Shown here: one piece after another, positions 6,581 through 15,826 of the stretch
Layout: each line of letters starts with the position of its first letter
How positions within the stretch are numbered: position 1 is the stretch's first letter
Source: Neocallimastix lanati (nom. inval.)
Taxonomy: Eukaryota; Neocallimastigomycota; Neocallimastigomycetes; Neocallimastigales; Neocallimastigaceae
Direction: 5' to 3'
Length of the DNA: 25,000 nt
NCBI GenBank assembly: GCA_016946835.1
Contig: JACVTC010000046.1
Location: forward strand, 245,001-270,000
Made by a program: the position numbers and the translations under genes
The notes under the pieces: model-generated
What the model was told of the DNA's origin: nothing
Seen by the model: the letters and a program-made list of their open reading frames with translations, nothing else
Database searches by the model: none

Positions 6581-9500
6581 ATGGCCTATCAATTTAACTT
6601 AGCTAAGGACCAACGTCTTCGTGGTGTATCCAATTTTGCCACATGGAATTTCCTTATCATGACTGCAGCTAGGAGATATGGAATGGAAGAATTCATTGAA
6701 GAAGATGTTATCTCTCACCTGAAGGATAATAACTATAGACTTAATCCTAATGAAGAATCTAAGACGGTAAAAGCTATCCTGAAGATTATTGAGGAATTAC
6801 AATTAAATCGTGGAGAAAATGTAAACTACAATGAAGTGTTTACTCAAAACCGAAATAGAATCATTGCTAAAGCAGAAGAGAAAGACTCTCAGTTAATGCT
6901 TATGGTGATTCAAAACGTTGAAGAAAAAATATTAAGGGAAGTTAGTAGAATGAAGAAAACATTCACAATTATGGAAAAACTAACTTCAAAATACGGTGAT
7001 AAGAATAATGACACTGAATACTGGCTCAAGAAATTGCGAAAACTTAAGGCAAATGACCGCAGCCAAATAATGAAGATGGCTGATAGCGTAAATGAAATAT
7101 TCGGTGAAATGGAAGATGCCGGAGTAAATTTGACTGAAAGGGAAAAATTAAAGTACATGTTCAATATTTTACCAAATGACTTTAAAAACATTATAGATGT
7201 AACTTTAGAAACTACCGCCAGACAATTATATGAAAGTATAAAAGATAGAATTTCAGCTAGATCATATCTAGAAAATTGGGAAAATACAATGGATGAACAT
7301 GATGATCATGATGATCCAATGGATATAGATCTAATTGAAAAACGTTATAAAAATAAAAACTATCATAAAGGAAAAGGTTTTGTTAAGAAAATAAACAGAA
7401 ACAATAACAAAACTAACAAAAATTTATATTGTCATATTTGTGAGATAAGAGGACATCTCACAAAAGATTGTAAATACAATATGAAAGCAAGAGAAAACAA
7501 AAAAGAAGGGAGGCAACAATCACTCTACCAGAAAAACCATAAAAATGAAGAAAAAGAATTAAAATCATTTAGTTTAGTGGAAAAAATAACTTCTAAATAT
7601 GAAGAAAGTGACAGCGAAAGAGATGATAATTTTGAAGACATCAGACCATTATGTGAACCACATATTAATGATGCTTTGCTAATTGAATCAATAAATGAAC
7701 CATATAATATAGATAATGATGAAAAATCTGTAAACATAATTGAAAGAAATATAGAAAGTAACGAAACAGTTGAATGGTATTATGATAGTGGAGCTTACGA
7801 ACATGTAACTAATGATAAAAACCTTTTGAAAGATTATAAAGAAGATTTTGTACAACTAAGATGTGCAAACAATACTACTTTAGACTTTGAAGGATATGGT
7901 AGTTGTGAATTTACCATAAACAACTACCATATAAAATTAAACAAAGTGTTATATTCAAAAAAGGCACATAAAAACTTGATAAGTGCCATCGAATTCGCAA
8001 AAATAGGTATAACATCCGTTATTGAGCCAATAAGTCAAGAAAAAGTAAAATTGACTATATCTGACTGTGATAAAAATGTTATCGGAACGTTTCTATCAAC
8101 TGATTTTAATCAATTTAAAATAAACACAAAAAGTATAATAAATAATCAAAATATTTTATCATTAGATGATTTAGGGCAAAACAGTCTAGAAATATGGCAC
8201 AGAAGAATGGGCCATCAATATATAAGAAATATTTCTAAACATTTAGAACTACACGAGATCAAGATCCCAAAATGTAAAGAATGTAAAGTAGTAAAAATGA
8301 AGCATTCCCCACATAATGGGAACAATCCTAAATCAAACAAGATACTTGAAGTTATACACTCTGACATTTCGGGGCCATATAACAGTTCTATTAATGACAA
8401 AAAATATTTTATAACTTTCTTGGACGAATATTCGTGGAAAGTTTGGCTCTTCACTTTAAAATCTAAAGCTGAAGCGCCAGACATTATAATCGATTTTCTA
8501 AAATACCTTAACAATCAATTTGATAATTATAAAGTTAAAATATTTAAAACAGATGGTGGTAAAGAATATAAAAATAAGAAAATAAGAAGATACTGTAAAG
8601 ATAATGGAATTGAAAAATCATTCTCTCCACCATATTGTCCAGAAAATAATGGAAAAGCCGAAAGGATAAATCAAACAATAAAAAACACAGCTAAAACTTT
8701 ATTATTTTGGGCAAAATTATCTGAAAATTTCTGGGAATATGCAGTAAGACATGCGGCTTATTTGTATAATATGATTCCTCATGAAGGAAATAATAATTTA
8801 ATACCTGATGAAGTCATATCAGGAAAAAGTATTTCTTTAAAACACTTAAGAACTTTTGGATGTAAATGTTATTATATTGATAATATGGAAAACAAATCCA
8901 ATTTCACTCCAAAAGCAAAGGAAGGAATATTTCTTGGTTTCAGCAAGAAAAATTACTCATATAGGATTATGGACATAAAAAACAAAAGAATACACCATGT
9001 CAGAGAAGTAGAATGTTTAGAGGAATGTCCAGCAAACTATATATATGAGAAAGAAGGATTTGTGGACCCATATTTCTCTTTTACAAAAATTGATAATAAT
9101 ATAGTAAATAATAATAATAATGAAAATAATCATATTATAAATGAAAATATAATTAATAATATAGAAAACATAAATAATGTTCTAAACAATGAAAATAATA
9201 ATTTAAATGAAAACAATAATAATATTGATTTAAATAACATTATTGTAAACGATAATTTAAACAATATGAACATGGATAACGAGGATAATAAAATAGAAGC
9301 AGAAAATAATTTACATGATAATAACACGAAAATAATTATTAATATTTTAGATAATATGAATAATAATAAAAATATAGATAAAGGTAAAGAAAATATGGTT
9401 TATAATATTAACAACGACGATATAATTAATTTAAACAATAAAAATAACAAAATTAAAACCATAACCTTAGAAAAGGACACAAAAACAAATAAACTATTGG

Positions 9501-12439
9501 ATTTTAATAAAACAAATAACACACATAACAATAAACACAATATTACTTTAGAACAAAATAATTTATACGCAAAAAATAATATTAATTCAAATGTAATTTC
9601 TGAAGTAAATAATGAAATTTCAACTAATGTAAAACATAGTAACAATAATATAGTTCGTTTAAATAAAAATTATAATAAACAAAATACTAACACAGTACTA
9701 GAAAACCAAAATATACTTCAAAAGGTCAATAACAATTCTTTAAATAATAATAATAATGATTTTATATTTACCAATATCCATGTAAACAATAAAAATAATT
9801 TGAATCATTCATTAAAAAACGTGGTAAATAATTCTTACATTGAAAAAGGTGAATGCAGTTATTCTTATAAAAATAAACATAATTGGGCAGAAAAAGGAAA
9901 AGATGCTGAAAATCCTTCAATTACCCATAAGGAATATAGTAAAAAATCCTGTAAAAATGATATCGTTTTACCGACTCTGATTAATACTGTTAACTCAAAT
10001 ATAAATGATTCCAAGCCAACCGAAAATTCCCCTGCCAGTACTCCTGTAAAAACGCTTAAAGAAAATATTGATATTTCTAAATTTAAAAATGAAAAAAATT
10101 TTAATAATAAAAATTATTCAAAAAATGAAGAAAATTTTAATTTACAACCATTGGATAATGGTAAAATAATTAAATCTTATAATTTAAATTCAGACCCAAT
10201 AATGACGAAGAATAATAATATTATGAATAATAATTCCACTAAATTAAAATCTTTTAATACATCACGTGAATCTACAACATTTATTAATAAAGATAATAAG
10301 TTACATAAAATTAATGATAACAGTAATAAATCTATGAAACTTAAAAATTTTTCAAAAATTAATCAAAAATTTATTAATAAAATTTTTTTTCAAAATGTCA
10401 ATAATAAAAATATAATTAATGATAATAATAAAATCAATACATCTGTAACAAATGATACTTTTGATAAAACATTTAAACTTTCCCTTAATAAATCTTTAAA
10501 TAATGAAGATTCTGTCACTAAAAATATTAAAGATGACAATTTTAATAATAATATTATTGCTACTAATGAAAATTTACTAGATAATGTTGTTGATGATAAT
10601 CTATCAATTAACAATTATAATTGTTCAAATTTAGATGAAAATGATGTTATTCCTATTGGCGATAAAACTCCCCAGGATTCTTATTCTATTAACCATGATT
10701 TAGGTTCTGATACTAATTACATTAATAATAATATTATTTCCATTATTTCTGACCAAGATGTAAATATGACTGATAATATGACAGGGATTAACAATCAGTC
10801 CGTACTCAAACGTCCTTTAAGTCCTGAAACTTTCTTTAATATTACTAATGATATCTCTCGGCCTAAATATGATGTTTCCAATAATGAAAAAATGGTTTTT
10901 ACAATTTACTCTGATACACCTAATAGTTTTAATGAAGCTATTAATTGTCCTAATAAAAATTACTGGTATAAAGCTATACAAGATGAACTTAATAATTTAT
11001 ACAATAATAATGTTATGTCCATCGTTAATTACATTCCTAAAAACAAAAATCTTATTTCGACAAAATGGGTTTTTGCTACCAAAAAAGACTCTAATAATAA
11101 TATTGTTAGATTTAAAGCTCGCCTAGTTGCTAGAGGTTTTAAACAACGTAGAGGTATTGATTATGAACTTACTTATTCTCCTACCTTAAACATTGATGGA
11201 TTAAAGCTTATTATCGCTTTAGCAGCTAAGTTTAATTGGAATATCTACCAATTAGATATTAAAGCTGCGTATCTCAACGCTCCATTAGATACTGATATTT
11301 ACACTACTATTCCACTAGGTGATACTAACTTTGGGCGGGGATTCTGGAAACTCAATAAAGCACTATACGGATTAAAACAATCCGGTAGGCAATGGAACCA
11401 AACGATTACAAAATTTTTAAATAAAAATGGATTTAAACAAATAAAATCTGAAAAGTGTATATTTAAATATTCAAAGAATAATAAAACCAAATGCATCATA
11501 GGTTTATATGTAGACGATATGATCATAACTGGTGAAGACAAAGAAATACAAAATATAATTACAAAAATTAAAGAAAAATTTAAAATATCAAATTGTGGAC
11601 CAGCCGAATTCATACTTGGCATAAAAATTGAAAAACAAAAGAATAAATATATTATATCACAAAATAGTTTTATAAATAATATATTAGACAAATTTAATAT
11701 AAAAGAAATGAGAAAAAGAAAAACACCATGCACAGGAGACAACACTATCTCTGAAAATAATAAACCTTTCAATAAAACAATCTACAAGAGTGCTATAGGT
11801 TCCTTAATATATCTATCAAAATGCACAAGGCCAGATATCGCATTCTCCGTGAACAAGGCTGCCAGAAAATCAGAAAAACCCACAATATCAGACTGGAATA
11901 AAATAACAAATATTTTCAGATATATAAATAGTACTAAAGATTATAAAATTGTATATGATGGACAAGGGGAAATAATAGCATACACTGATGCCGATTTTGG
12001 AGGTGATCTAAATGACAGGAAATCTACGTCTGGTGGAATAATACTTATGGGAAACAGTCCCATATGCTGGATTTCTAAAAAACAAACATGTGTAGCTACG
12101 TCTACAGCAGAAGCAGAATACATTAGCACATCCGAAAATATTAAAAAAATTCTATGGATCAGAAATATTTTAAAAGAATTAATAAATTATAATAAAACAA
12201 TTACCATTTTCACAGATAATTTAGCAAGTAAAATAACTATTGAAAATGGTGAAATCAATACAAAGTTAAAACACATAGATATTAGATTTCATTTTAATAG
12301 AGATAATATAGTAAAAAGGAAAGTAAAATTAGAATACAAAGATACAAAAGAAATGTTAGCTGACGCTCTCACTAAAGATGTTAATGGTACAAAAATGAGT
12401 ATATTTGCAAATAAGATTTTTAATATTAAAAAAATCTAA
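6581..12439 (+). CDS. Copia Gag-Pol polyprotein, 1952 aa
   Basis: A single frame encodes the whole replication machinery, to be cleaved by its own protease. In order: Gag (about 1-280); CCHC zinc knuckle Cys284, Cys287, His292, Cys297; aspartic protease with D-S-G at Asp402; integrase zinc domain H540/H545 and C565/C568; integrase core Asp595, Asp658, Glu694 (35 residues between the last two, DD35E); an asparagine-rich linker (about 837-1405); reverse transcriptase with Asp1559 in L-D-I-K-A-A-Y and Y-V-D-D at 1643-1646; RNase H with Y-T-D-A-D at 1801-1805, A-E-A-E-Y around Glu1844, and a K-H-I-D-I-R motif near the end. All catalytic residues are present, with no stop or frameshift. Typical Copia polyproteins are about 1300-1500 residues; the linker explains the excess. 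The start is the first ATG after the leader. Confidence 0.96.
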   Translation: MAYQFNLAKDQRLRGVSNFATWNFLIMTAARRYGMEEFIEEDVISHLKDNNYRLNPNEESKTVKAILKIIEELQLNRGENVNYNEVFTQNRNRIIAKAEEKDSQLMLMVIQNVEEKILREVSRMKKTFTIMEKLTSKYGDKNNDTEYWLKKLRKLKANDRSQIMKMADSVNEIFGEMEDAGVNLTEREKLKYMFNILPNDFKNIIDVTLETTARQLYESIKDRISARSYLENWENTMDEHDDHDDPMDIDLIEKRYKNKNYHKGKGFVKKINRNNNKTNKNLYCHICEIRGHLTKDCKYNMKARENKKEGRQQSLYQKNHKNEEKELKSFSLVEKITSKYEESDSERDDNFEDIRPLCEPHINDALLIESINEPYNIDNDEKSVNIIERNIESNETVEWYYDSGAYEHVTNDKNLLKDYKEDFVQLRCANNTTLDFEGYGSCEFTINNYHIKLNKVLYSKKAHKNLISAIEFAKIGITSVIEPISQEKVKLTISDCDKNVIGTFLSTDFNQFKINTKSIINNQNILSLDDLGQNSLEIWHRRMGHQYIRNISKHLELHEIKIPKCKECKVVKMKHSPHNGNNPKSNKILEVIHSDISGPYNSSINDKKYFITFLDEYSWKVWLFTLKSKAEAPDIIIDFLKYLNNQFDNYKVKIFKTDGGKEYKNKKIRRYCKDNGIEKSFSPPYCPENNGKAERINQTIKNTAKTLLFWAKLSENFWEYAVRHAAYLYNMIPHEGNNNLIPDEVISGKSISLKHLRTFGCKCYYIDNMENKSNFTPKAKEGIFLGFSKKNYSYRIMDIKNKRIHHVREVECLEECPANYIYEKEGFVDPYFSFTKIDNNIVNNNNNENNHIINENIINNIENINNVLNNENNNLNENNNNIDLNNIIVNDNLNNMNMDNEDNKIEAENNLHDNNTKIIINILDNMNNNKNIDKGKENMVYNINNDDIINLNNKNNKIKTITLEKDTKTNKLLDFNKTNNTHNNKHNITLEQNNLYAKNNINSNVISEVNNEISTNVKHSNNNIVRLNKNYNKQNTNTVLENQNILQKVNNNSLNNNNNDFIFTNIHVNNKNNLNHSLKNVVNNSYIEKGECSYSYKNKHNWAEKGKDAENPSITHKEYSKKSCKNDIVLPTLINTVNSNINDSKPTENSPASTPVKTLKENIDISKFKNEKNFNNKNYSKNEENFNLQPLDNGKIIKSYNLNSDPIMTKNNNIMNNNSTKLKSFNTSRESTTFINKDNKLHKINDNSNKSMKLKNFSKINQKFINKIFFQNVNNKNIINDNNKINTSVTNDTFDKTFKLSLNKSLNNEDSVTKNIKDDNFNNNIIATNENLLDNVVDDNLSINNYNCSNLDENDVIPIGDKTPQDSYSINHDLGSDTNYINNNIISIISDQDVNMTDNMTGINNQSVLKRPLSPETFFNITNDISRPKYDVSNNEKMVFTIYSDTPNSFNEAINCPNKNYWYKAIQDELNNLYNNNVMSIVNYIPKNKNLISTKWVFATKKDSNNNIVRFKARLVARGFKQRRGIDYELTYSPTLNIDGLKLIIALAAKFNWNIYQLDIKAAYLNAPLDTDIYTTIPLGDTNFGRGFWKLNKALYGLKQSGRQWNQTITKFLNKNGFKQIKSEKCIFKYSKNNKTKCIIGLYVDDMIITGEDKEIQNIITKIKEKFKISNCGPAEFILGIKIEKQKNKYIISQNSFINNILDKFNIKEMRKRKTPCTGDNTISENNKPFNKTIYKSAIGSLIYLSKCTRPDIAFSVNKAARKSEKPTISDWNKITNIFRYINSTKDYKIVYDGQGEIIAYTDADFGGDLNDRKSTSGGIILMGNSPICWISKKQTCVATSTAEAEYISTSENIKKILWIRNILKELINYNKTITIFTDNLASKITIENGEINTKLKHIDIRFHFNRDNIVKRKVKLEYKDTKEMLADALTKDVNGTKMSIFANKIFNIKKI
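9091..10800 (+). repeat. Asn-rich low-complexity insert within Gag-Pol
   Basis: This 1.7-kb coding segment (residues about 837-1406) is dominated by AAT/AAC codons, with Lys, Ile, Asp and Ser as other common residues. It separates integrase from reverse transcriptase, where Copia elements normally have a shorter variable region. It contains no long exact tandem repeat, and the frame is maintained throughout despite the simple composition, suggesting selection for an open linker. Confidence 0.85.
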
Positions 12440-12442
12440 TTT

Positions 12443-12451
12443 GAGGGGGAG
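12443..12451 (+). promoter_or_regulatory. Polypurine tract (plus-strand primer)
   Basis: GAGGGGGAG lies four bases after the Gag-Pol stop and directly abuts the TG of the 3' LTR. This is the position and composition of the plus-strand priming tract of LTR retroelements. It is also the most G-rich stretch nearby. Confidence 0.9.
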
Positions 12452-12692
12452 TGTTAACGTATGTTAATTTTATTAATATAAAGTTATAGTCTAGCTTAAG
12501 TTTAATAAAATATTAAATTAAATTATATTAAATATATTGTAATTACAAATTAAAATATAAATTAGTATGTATCTAGAACAAGCCACAATTAAATATAAAA
12601 ACATGTAATTTTATCTGTACTTTAAATCTTTGTTAACCATTTATATAACACTTGCGTTATATATCTAATTATTAATAAATAAATATTAAACA
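12452..12692 (+). repeat. 3' LTR (241 bp, or 247 bp to 12698)
   Basis: Base-for-base identical by eye to the 5' LTR, offset by 6192. It contains AATAAA at 12674-12679, a candidate polyadenylation signal for the element transcript. The shared ATAATA that follows (12693-12698) may belong to the LTR or to the flanking microsatellite. Confidence 0.92.
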
Positions 12693-12698
12693 ATAATA

Positions 12699-12740
<42 letters not shown>

Positions 12741-13320
12741 ATTATTATTATTAATATTATTATTATTATTATTGAATTGCATAACTGTTTAAAAATATTA
12801 AGAATTTTATTGATCTTATCAGGTTATTATTATTATTTTTTTTTTATTTAAACTATTTATTATAAATTAATATTTATAAATAATTTAAACCATAACTCAA
12901 CAACAAATATTAACATATGTAAGTTAAGTAATTATAGTAATAAAATAATTAATTAATCATATATAAAATAAAGATATCTTAATTTTTTTATTTTAAATTG
13001 TAAAGATATTAATTATGTATTATATATAATATAAAAGCAATTATAAAGTAATTAATTTTATTTATTATTTTATTTTTTTATTTTTTTATTTTTTTATTTT
13101 TATTTTTTTATTTTTATTTTTTTTTTTTTTTTATTTTTATCTTTATTATTATTATTTAATATCTTGATAGTGGATTTAAAAGTTTATACATGAATACCAA
13201 CTTTCAAAATATTTTTTTTTTTTTGTTCATTTTATAAAATTATTATAATTTTTTTTATAAACTCTTCACAAAGTATAAATTTTAATATATTAAAATATTA
13301 TTTTTAAAAATAAACAAAGA

Positions 13321-13357
<37 letters not shown>

Positions 13358-13468
13358 ATTCATACAGACATACAATTTTACATTTGTATAAATTTAATAT
13401 TGTTTATTTTTTATAGATACTATGATTAATTTTTTTTTTTTTTTTTATTAATAGCCCAAATAAAGCTC
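12699..13468. other. Simple-sequence spacer between Copia and the hydrolase gene
   Basis: It begins with (ATT)n interrupted by AATATT (12699-12770), continues as A/T-only sequence with T-rich runs near 13075-13135, and contains a long A run at about 13325-13355 and a T run at about 13431-13446. No gene is visible. The minus-strand hydrolase gene ends at 13469, so the part below that is its 3' flank. Confidence 0.7.
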
Positions 13469-13649
13469 TTAAACACTAAAATTATGAGTTTTTTCATAAC
13501 CAATAGAAGAACTTGGACCATGACCTGGATAGACTTCAATGTTATCGTCCATTTTGAAAAGTTTTCCTCGAACAGAATTTCTGATTTGTTCATACGAACC
13601 TTGCCATAAATCAGTTCTACCAACAGATGATCTATTATTCAAATAATGA

Positions 13650-13704
<55 letters not shown>

Positions 13705-13787
13705 GTATTTTTTTTTTTTTTTTTTTTTTTAATACATTTGTTTTTATTAATTATAAATTATTATATTTGTTATTTTATTTTATTTTA

Positions 13788-13818
<31 letters not shown>

Positions 13819-14314
13819 TCAAAAATAAATAAATAAACTAAGAATTTCATTCATAATTTACCTAAATAAAGTATCACCAGTATACATTTTATTTATTTTT
13901 TCAAAATGAAAACATACTGAACCTGGACTATTAATGATTTATATATATTTATTTATTTAAATAAACAAATAAATCATTAATTAATATATAATTAATATAT
14001 AATTTATATATAGTTTAAAATTATAATTCAAACTAATATGATAATTATATAAATATTATAATTATTATTAATACCTATGACCTGGTGTATGATAAATTTT
14101 AGCAACTGGTTCACCATTAATCATGACATGATCACCTTCCTCTATATTTAATTATTATATTCAAAATGATAATAATAATGATAATAATAATAATAATTTT
14201 ATTATTAATATTAATATTAATTTTACAAATGTTATAGTTAATATTACTCTAAAATAATAAAAATAAAATAAAATTCTATATGTATACGTATGTATTAATG
14301 TAAATAATTATAAT

Positions 14315-14402
<88 letters not shown>

Positions 14403-15151
14403 TATAATGAAATTTTCTTTATTAACTTACTAATATAAACATCTGGATCTGGAATAATTAATTCTTTGGTTGAAACATGAGAACCGAAGCCAAAGAATTT
14501 AACTTGTAATGGTAACATTCTATATAATGCCTGTTTTATAAATAATTATTTTAAATATTTCAAATTAATAATAATTATTATATATATATAACAAAATAAT
14601 AAATTAAAACTAATGTTTTTAAAATCTAAAATAAAAAATAAATAATTTTTTTTAATAAATATATATTATTTATATATGTACAGCATCGTCTTCATGAAGG
14701 TAAATTTTGGCTTCAGTTTTTTCTCTTAAACCATAAATACCTAACATGTGATCAAAGTGACTATTTATGATTTTTTTGAGTAAATAATTAATAGAAAAAT
14801 ATTTATATTGTTATATATAAATAATTTTTAAGAAAATAAAGAAAGTAAAGATTATATAAAAAAATATTATTATTATCATTATTAATTAGTTATAAATATT
14901 ATTAAGTATATATATATATATTTATAAATATATTTATTAATAAATACTTAATTATTTAAATATTATACATACGCATGAGTTAAGTAAATAGATTCTAATT
15001 CAAAACCTTTTTCTTTACATATATTTAAAATTTCTTCTGGACTACCTCCTGGGTCAATAACTAAAGCCTTCTTAGATTTTGGATCACCAATGATGTAACA
15101 GTTAACATCAAGTGGACCAGTAACTATATGAGAAATATCAAATTCAGCCAT
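13469..15151 (-). CDS. Single-domain metallo-beta-lactamase hydrolase (glyoxalase II-like), 6 exons
   Basis: Exons joined by phase: 15151-14973, 14760-14682, 14530-14431, 14141-14075, 13927-13862, 13631-13469. These give 654 nt, or 217 residues. All introns are GT...AG (donors GTATGT, GTACAT, GTAAGT, GTATTA, GTAAAT; acceptors TAG except one CAG). The protein starts M-A-E-F-D-I and shows G-P-L-D-V-N-C-Y, D-P-G-G, the metal motif T-H-A-H-F-D-H (His59, His61, Asp63, His64), T-P-G-H-S (His141), T-G-D-T-L-F (bridging Asp160), S-V-G-R-T-D-L and P-G-H-G (His201). This is the complete dinuclear metal set of the family. Known relatives hydrolyse thioesters such as S-lactoylglutathione; the substrate here is inferred. 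It lacks the C-terminal helical domain of classical eukaryotic glyoxalase II and resembles short bacterial forms. No targeting peptide is evident. Confidence 0.93.
13639..13735. repeat. (ATT)n and poly(T) in hydrolase intron 5
   Basis: About 17 ATT repeats followed by a T run of about 22 bases, all within the intron between exons 5 and 6 of the hydrolase gene. On the transcribed strand this is AAT repeats and poly(A). It can be read as a leucine-rich plus-strand frame, which is an artefact. Confidence 0.85.
13931..13980. repeat. 50-bp palindrome beside the intron 4 acceptor
   Basis: TTAATGATTTAT at 13931-13942 is mirrored by ATAAATCATTAA at 13969-13980, and the intervening TTTATTTAAATAAA is itself palindromic. 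On the minus strand it ends two bases before the TAG acceptor of exon 5. It could fold in the pre-mRNA just upstream of the splice site. Confidence 0.65.
14311..14402. repeat. (AAT)n microsatellite in hydrolase intron 3
   Basis: About 30 uninterrupted AAT units within the intron between exons 3 and 4. Translation of this tract on the minus strand gives a poly-isoleucine artefact that runs into true exon 3. Confidence 0.9.
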
Positions 15152-15400
15152 ACTAATTGGTTTATTCTATATATCAATATATATATTTTTAAAAATAAAA
15201 TAAATATATATATATATATTTATATATAAAAATATTAATAATAAAATAAATTTAGATATTAATATATTAATATATTAATTAAATATAAAAATAATTTCTT
15301 TCTTTCTTTTTTATTTTTTTATCTTGTGTATTTTTGATTTTTAATCATAACATTATTTTATATTGAAACTAATAATATTTTTTTTTCTATCAAATTTATC
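15152..15400. other. A+T-rich interval upstream of the hydrolase gene
   Basis: It holds the 5' flank of the hydrolase gene, with TATATA tracts around 15169-15225 and, at 15297-15308, TTTCTTTCTTTC (read on the minus strand as an A/G-rich GAAAGAAAGAAA tract), which could be promoter-proximal. No defined promoter element can be asserted in this composition. Confidence 0.4.
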
Positions 15401-15793
15401 TTATATATTTTTTGATATATATATATATATATATTTCACTGTAATTACTTTATCTTTCTTTACATTTTCAGTTTTGTTATTTATATCTTTATCAATTTCT
15501 GTTTTGTTATCTATATATATATCACTTTTTATTTCTTTTTTTATATTATCCCTATTTTTAATTTGTTGTTTCGGTTTTGATAAAATGTCGTCTTCATTAT
15601 TTTCTTCTTTGACTATTTCATCCTTATTTATATATGTTCCTTTCAATATTTTTTCATTTACTAATTTATTTTTATGTATAAGTTCTTTAATTTGTAAAAC
15701 TGAATTAGAGAATCCTTGCTTTTGAATATAAATGCCTATGACAATGGCATTTATTATACCCAGTATAACTATTAAAAAAAATTTGAATTTCAT
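15401..15793 (-). CDS. Possible small type II membrane protein (hypothetical)
   Basis: I do not recognise this protein. The open frame extends to an ATG at 15826, but the first 11 codons are mostly an ATA/ACA microsatellite. The Met at 15791-15793, starting M-K-F-K-F-F, is the more natural start and gives 130 residues. It opens with basic residues, then a roughly 20-residue hydrophobic segment (F-F-L-I-V-I-L-G-I-I-N-A-I-V-I-G-I), then a highly charged Lys/Glu/Asp/Asn-rich tail. That is the layout of a signal-anchored protein. The region is less simple than its flanks, which favours real coding. The C-terminal end runs into a TATATA tract, so the true gene may be spliced or truncated there. 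It lies about 250 bp upstream of the hydrolase gene on the same strand. Confidence 0.4.
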   Translation of the reverse strand: MKFKFFLIVILGIINAIVIGIYIQKQGFSNSVLQIKELIHKNKLVNEKILKGTYINKDEIVKEENNEDDILSKPKQQIKNRDNIKKEIKSDIYIDNKTEIDKDINNKTENVKKDKVITVKYIYIYISKNI

Positions 15794-15826
15794 CTTTATT
15801 ATTGTTGTTATTATTATATTATTCAA

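Larger units (their letters stand above)
6260..12698 (+). mobile_element. Intact Ty1/Copia LTR retrotransposon
   Basis: A full-length element of about 6.4 kb: two LTRs identical by eye (6260-6500 and 12452-12692, possibly each six bases longer), a short leader, one open Gag-Pol frame (6581-12439) and a purine tract GAGGGGGAG touching the 3' LTR. Domain order is Gag-zinc knuckle, protease, integrase, reverse transcriptase, RNase H. Integrase preceding reverse transcriptase defines the Copia type. If the LTRs end in AACAATAATA, the flanking pentamer ATTAT is duplicated on both sides; because the site is itself an ATT repeat, this boundary cannot be proved. Identical LTRs and an unbroken frame point to a recent insertion. 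Confidence 0.95.

Noticed and set aside
6910-12129. Minus-strand and other-frame open readings within Gag-Pol
   Set aside because: They are antisense or out-of-frame shadows of the retrotransposon polyprotein.
13627-13836. Plus-strand frame with poly-Leu
   Set aside because: It lies in intron 5 of the hydrolase gene and translates an ATT repeat and homopolymers.
14276-14518. Minus-strand frame with poly-Ile ending
   Set aside because: Only its first part (exon 3 of the hydrolase) is real; the rest is reading through the intronic AAT repeat.
15363-15725. Plus-strand frame with hydrophobic Ser/Leu/Phe-rich product
   Set aside because: It is antisense to the minus-strand candidate membrane protein, whose composition is more protein-like.
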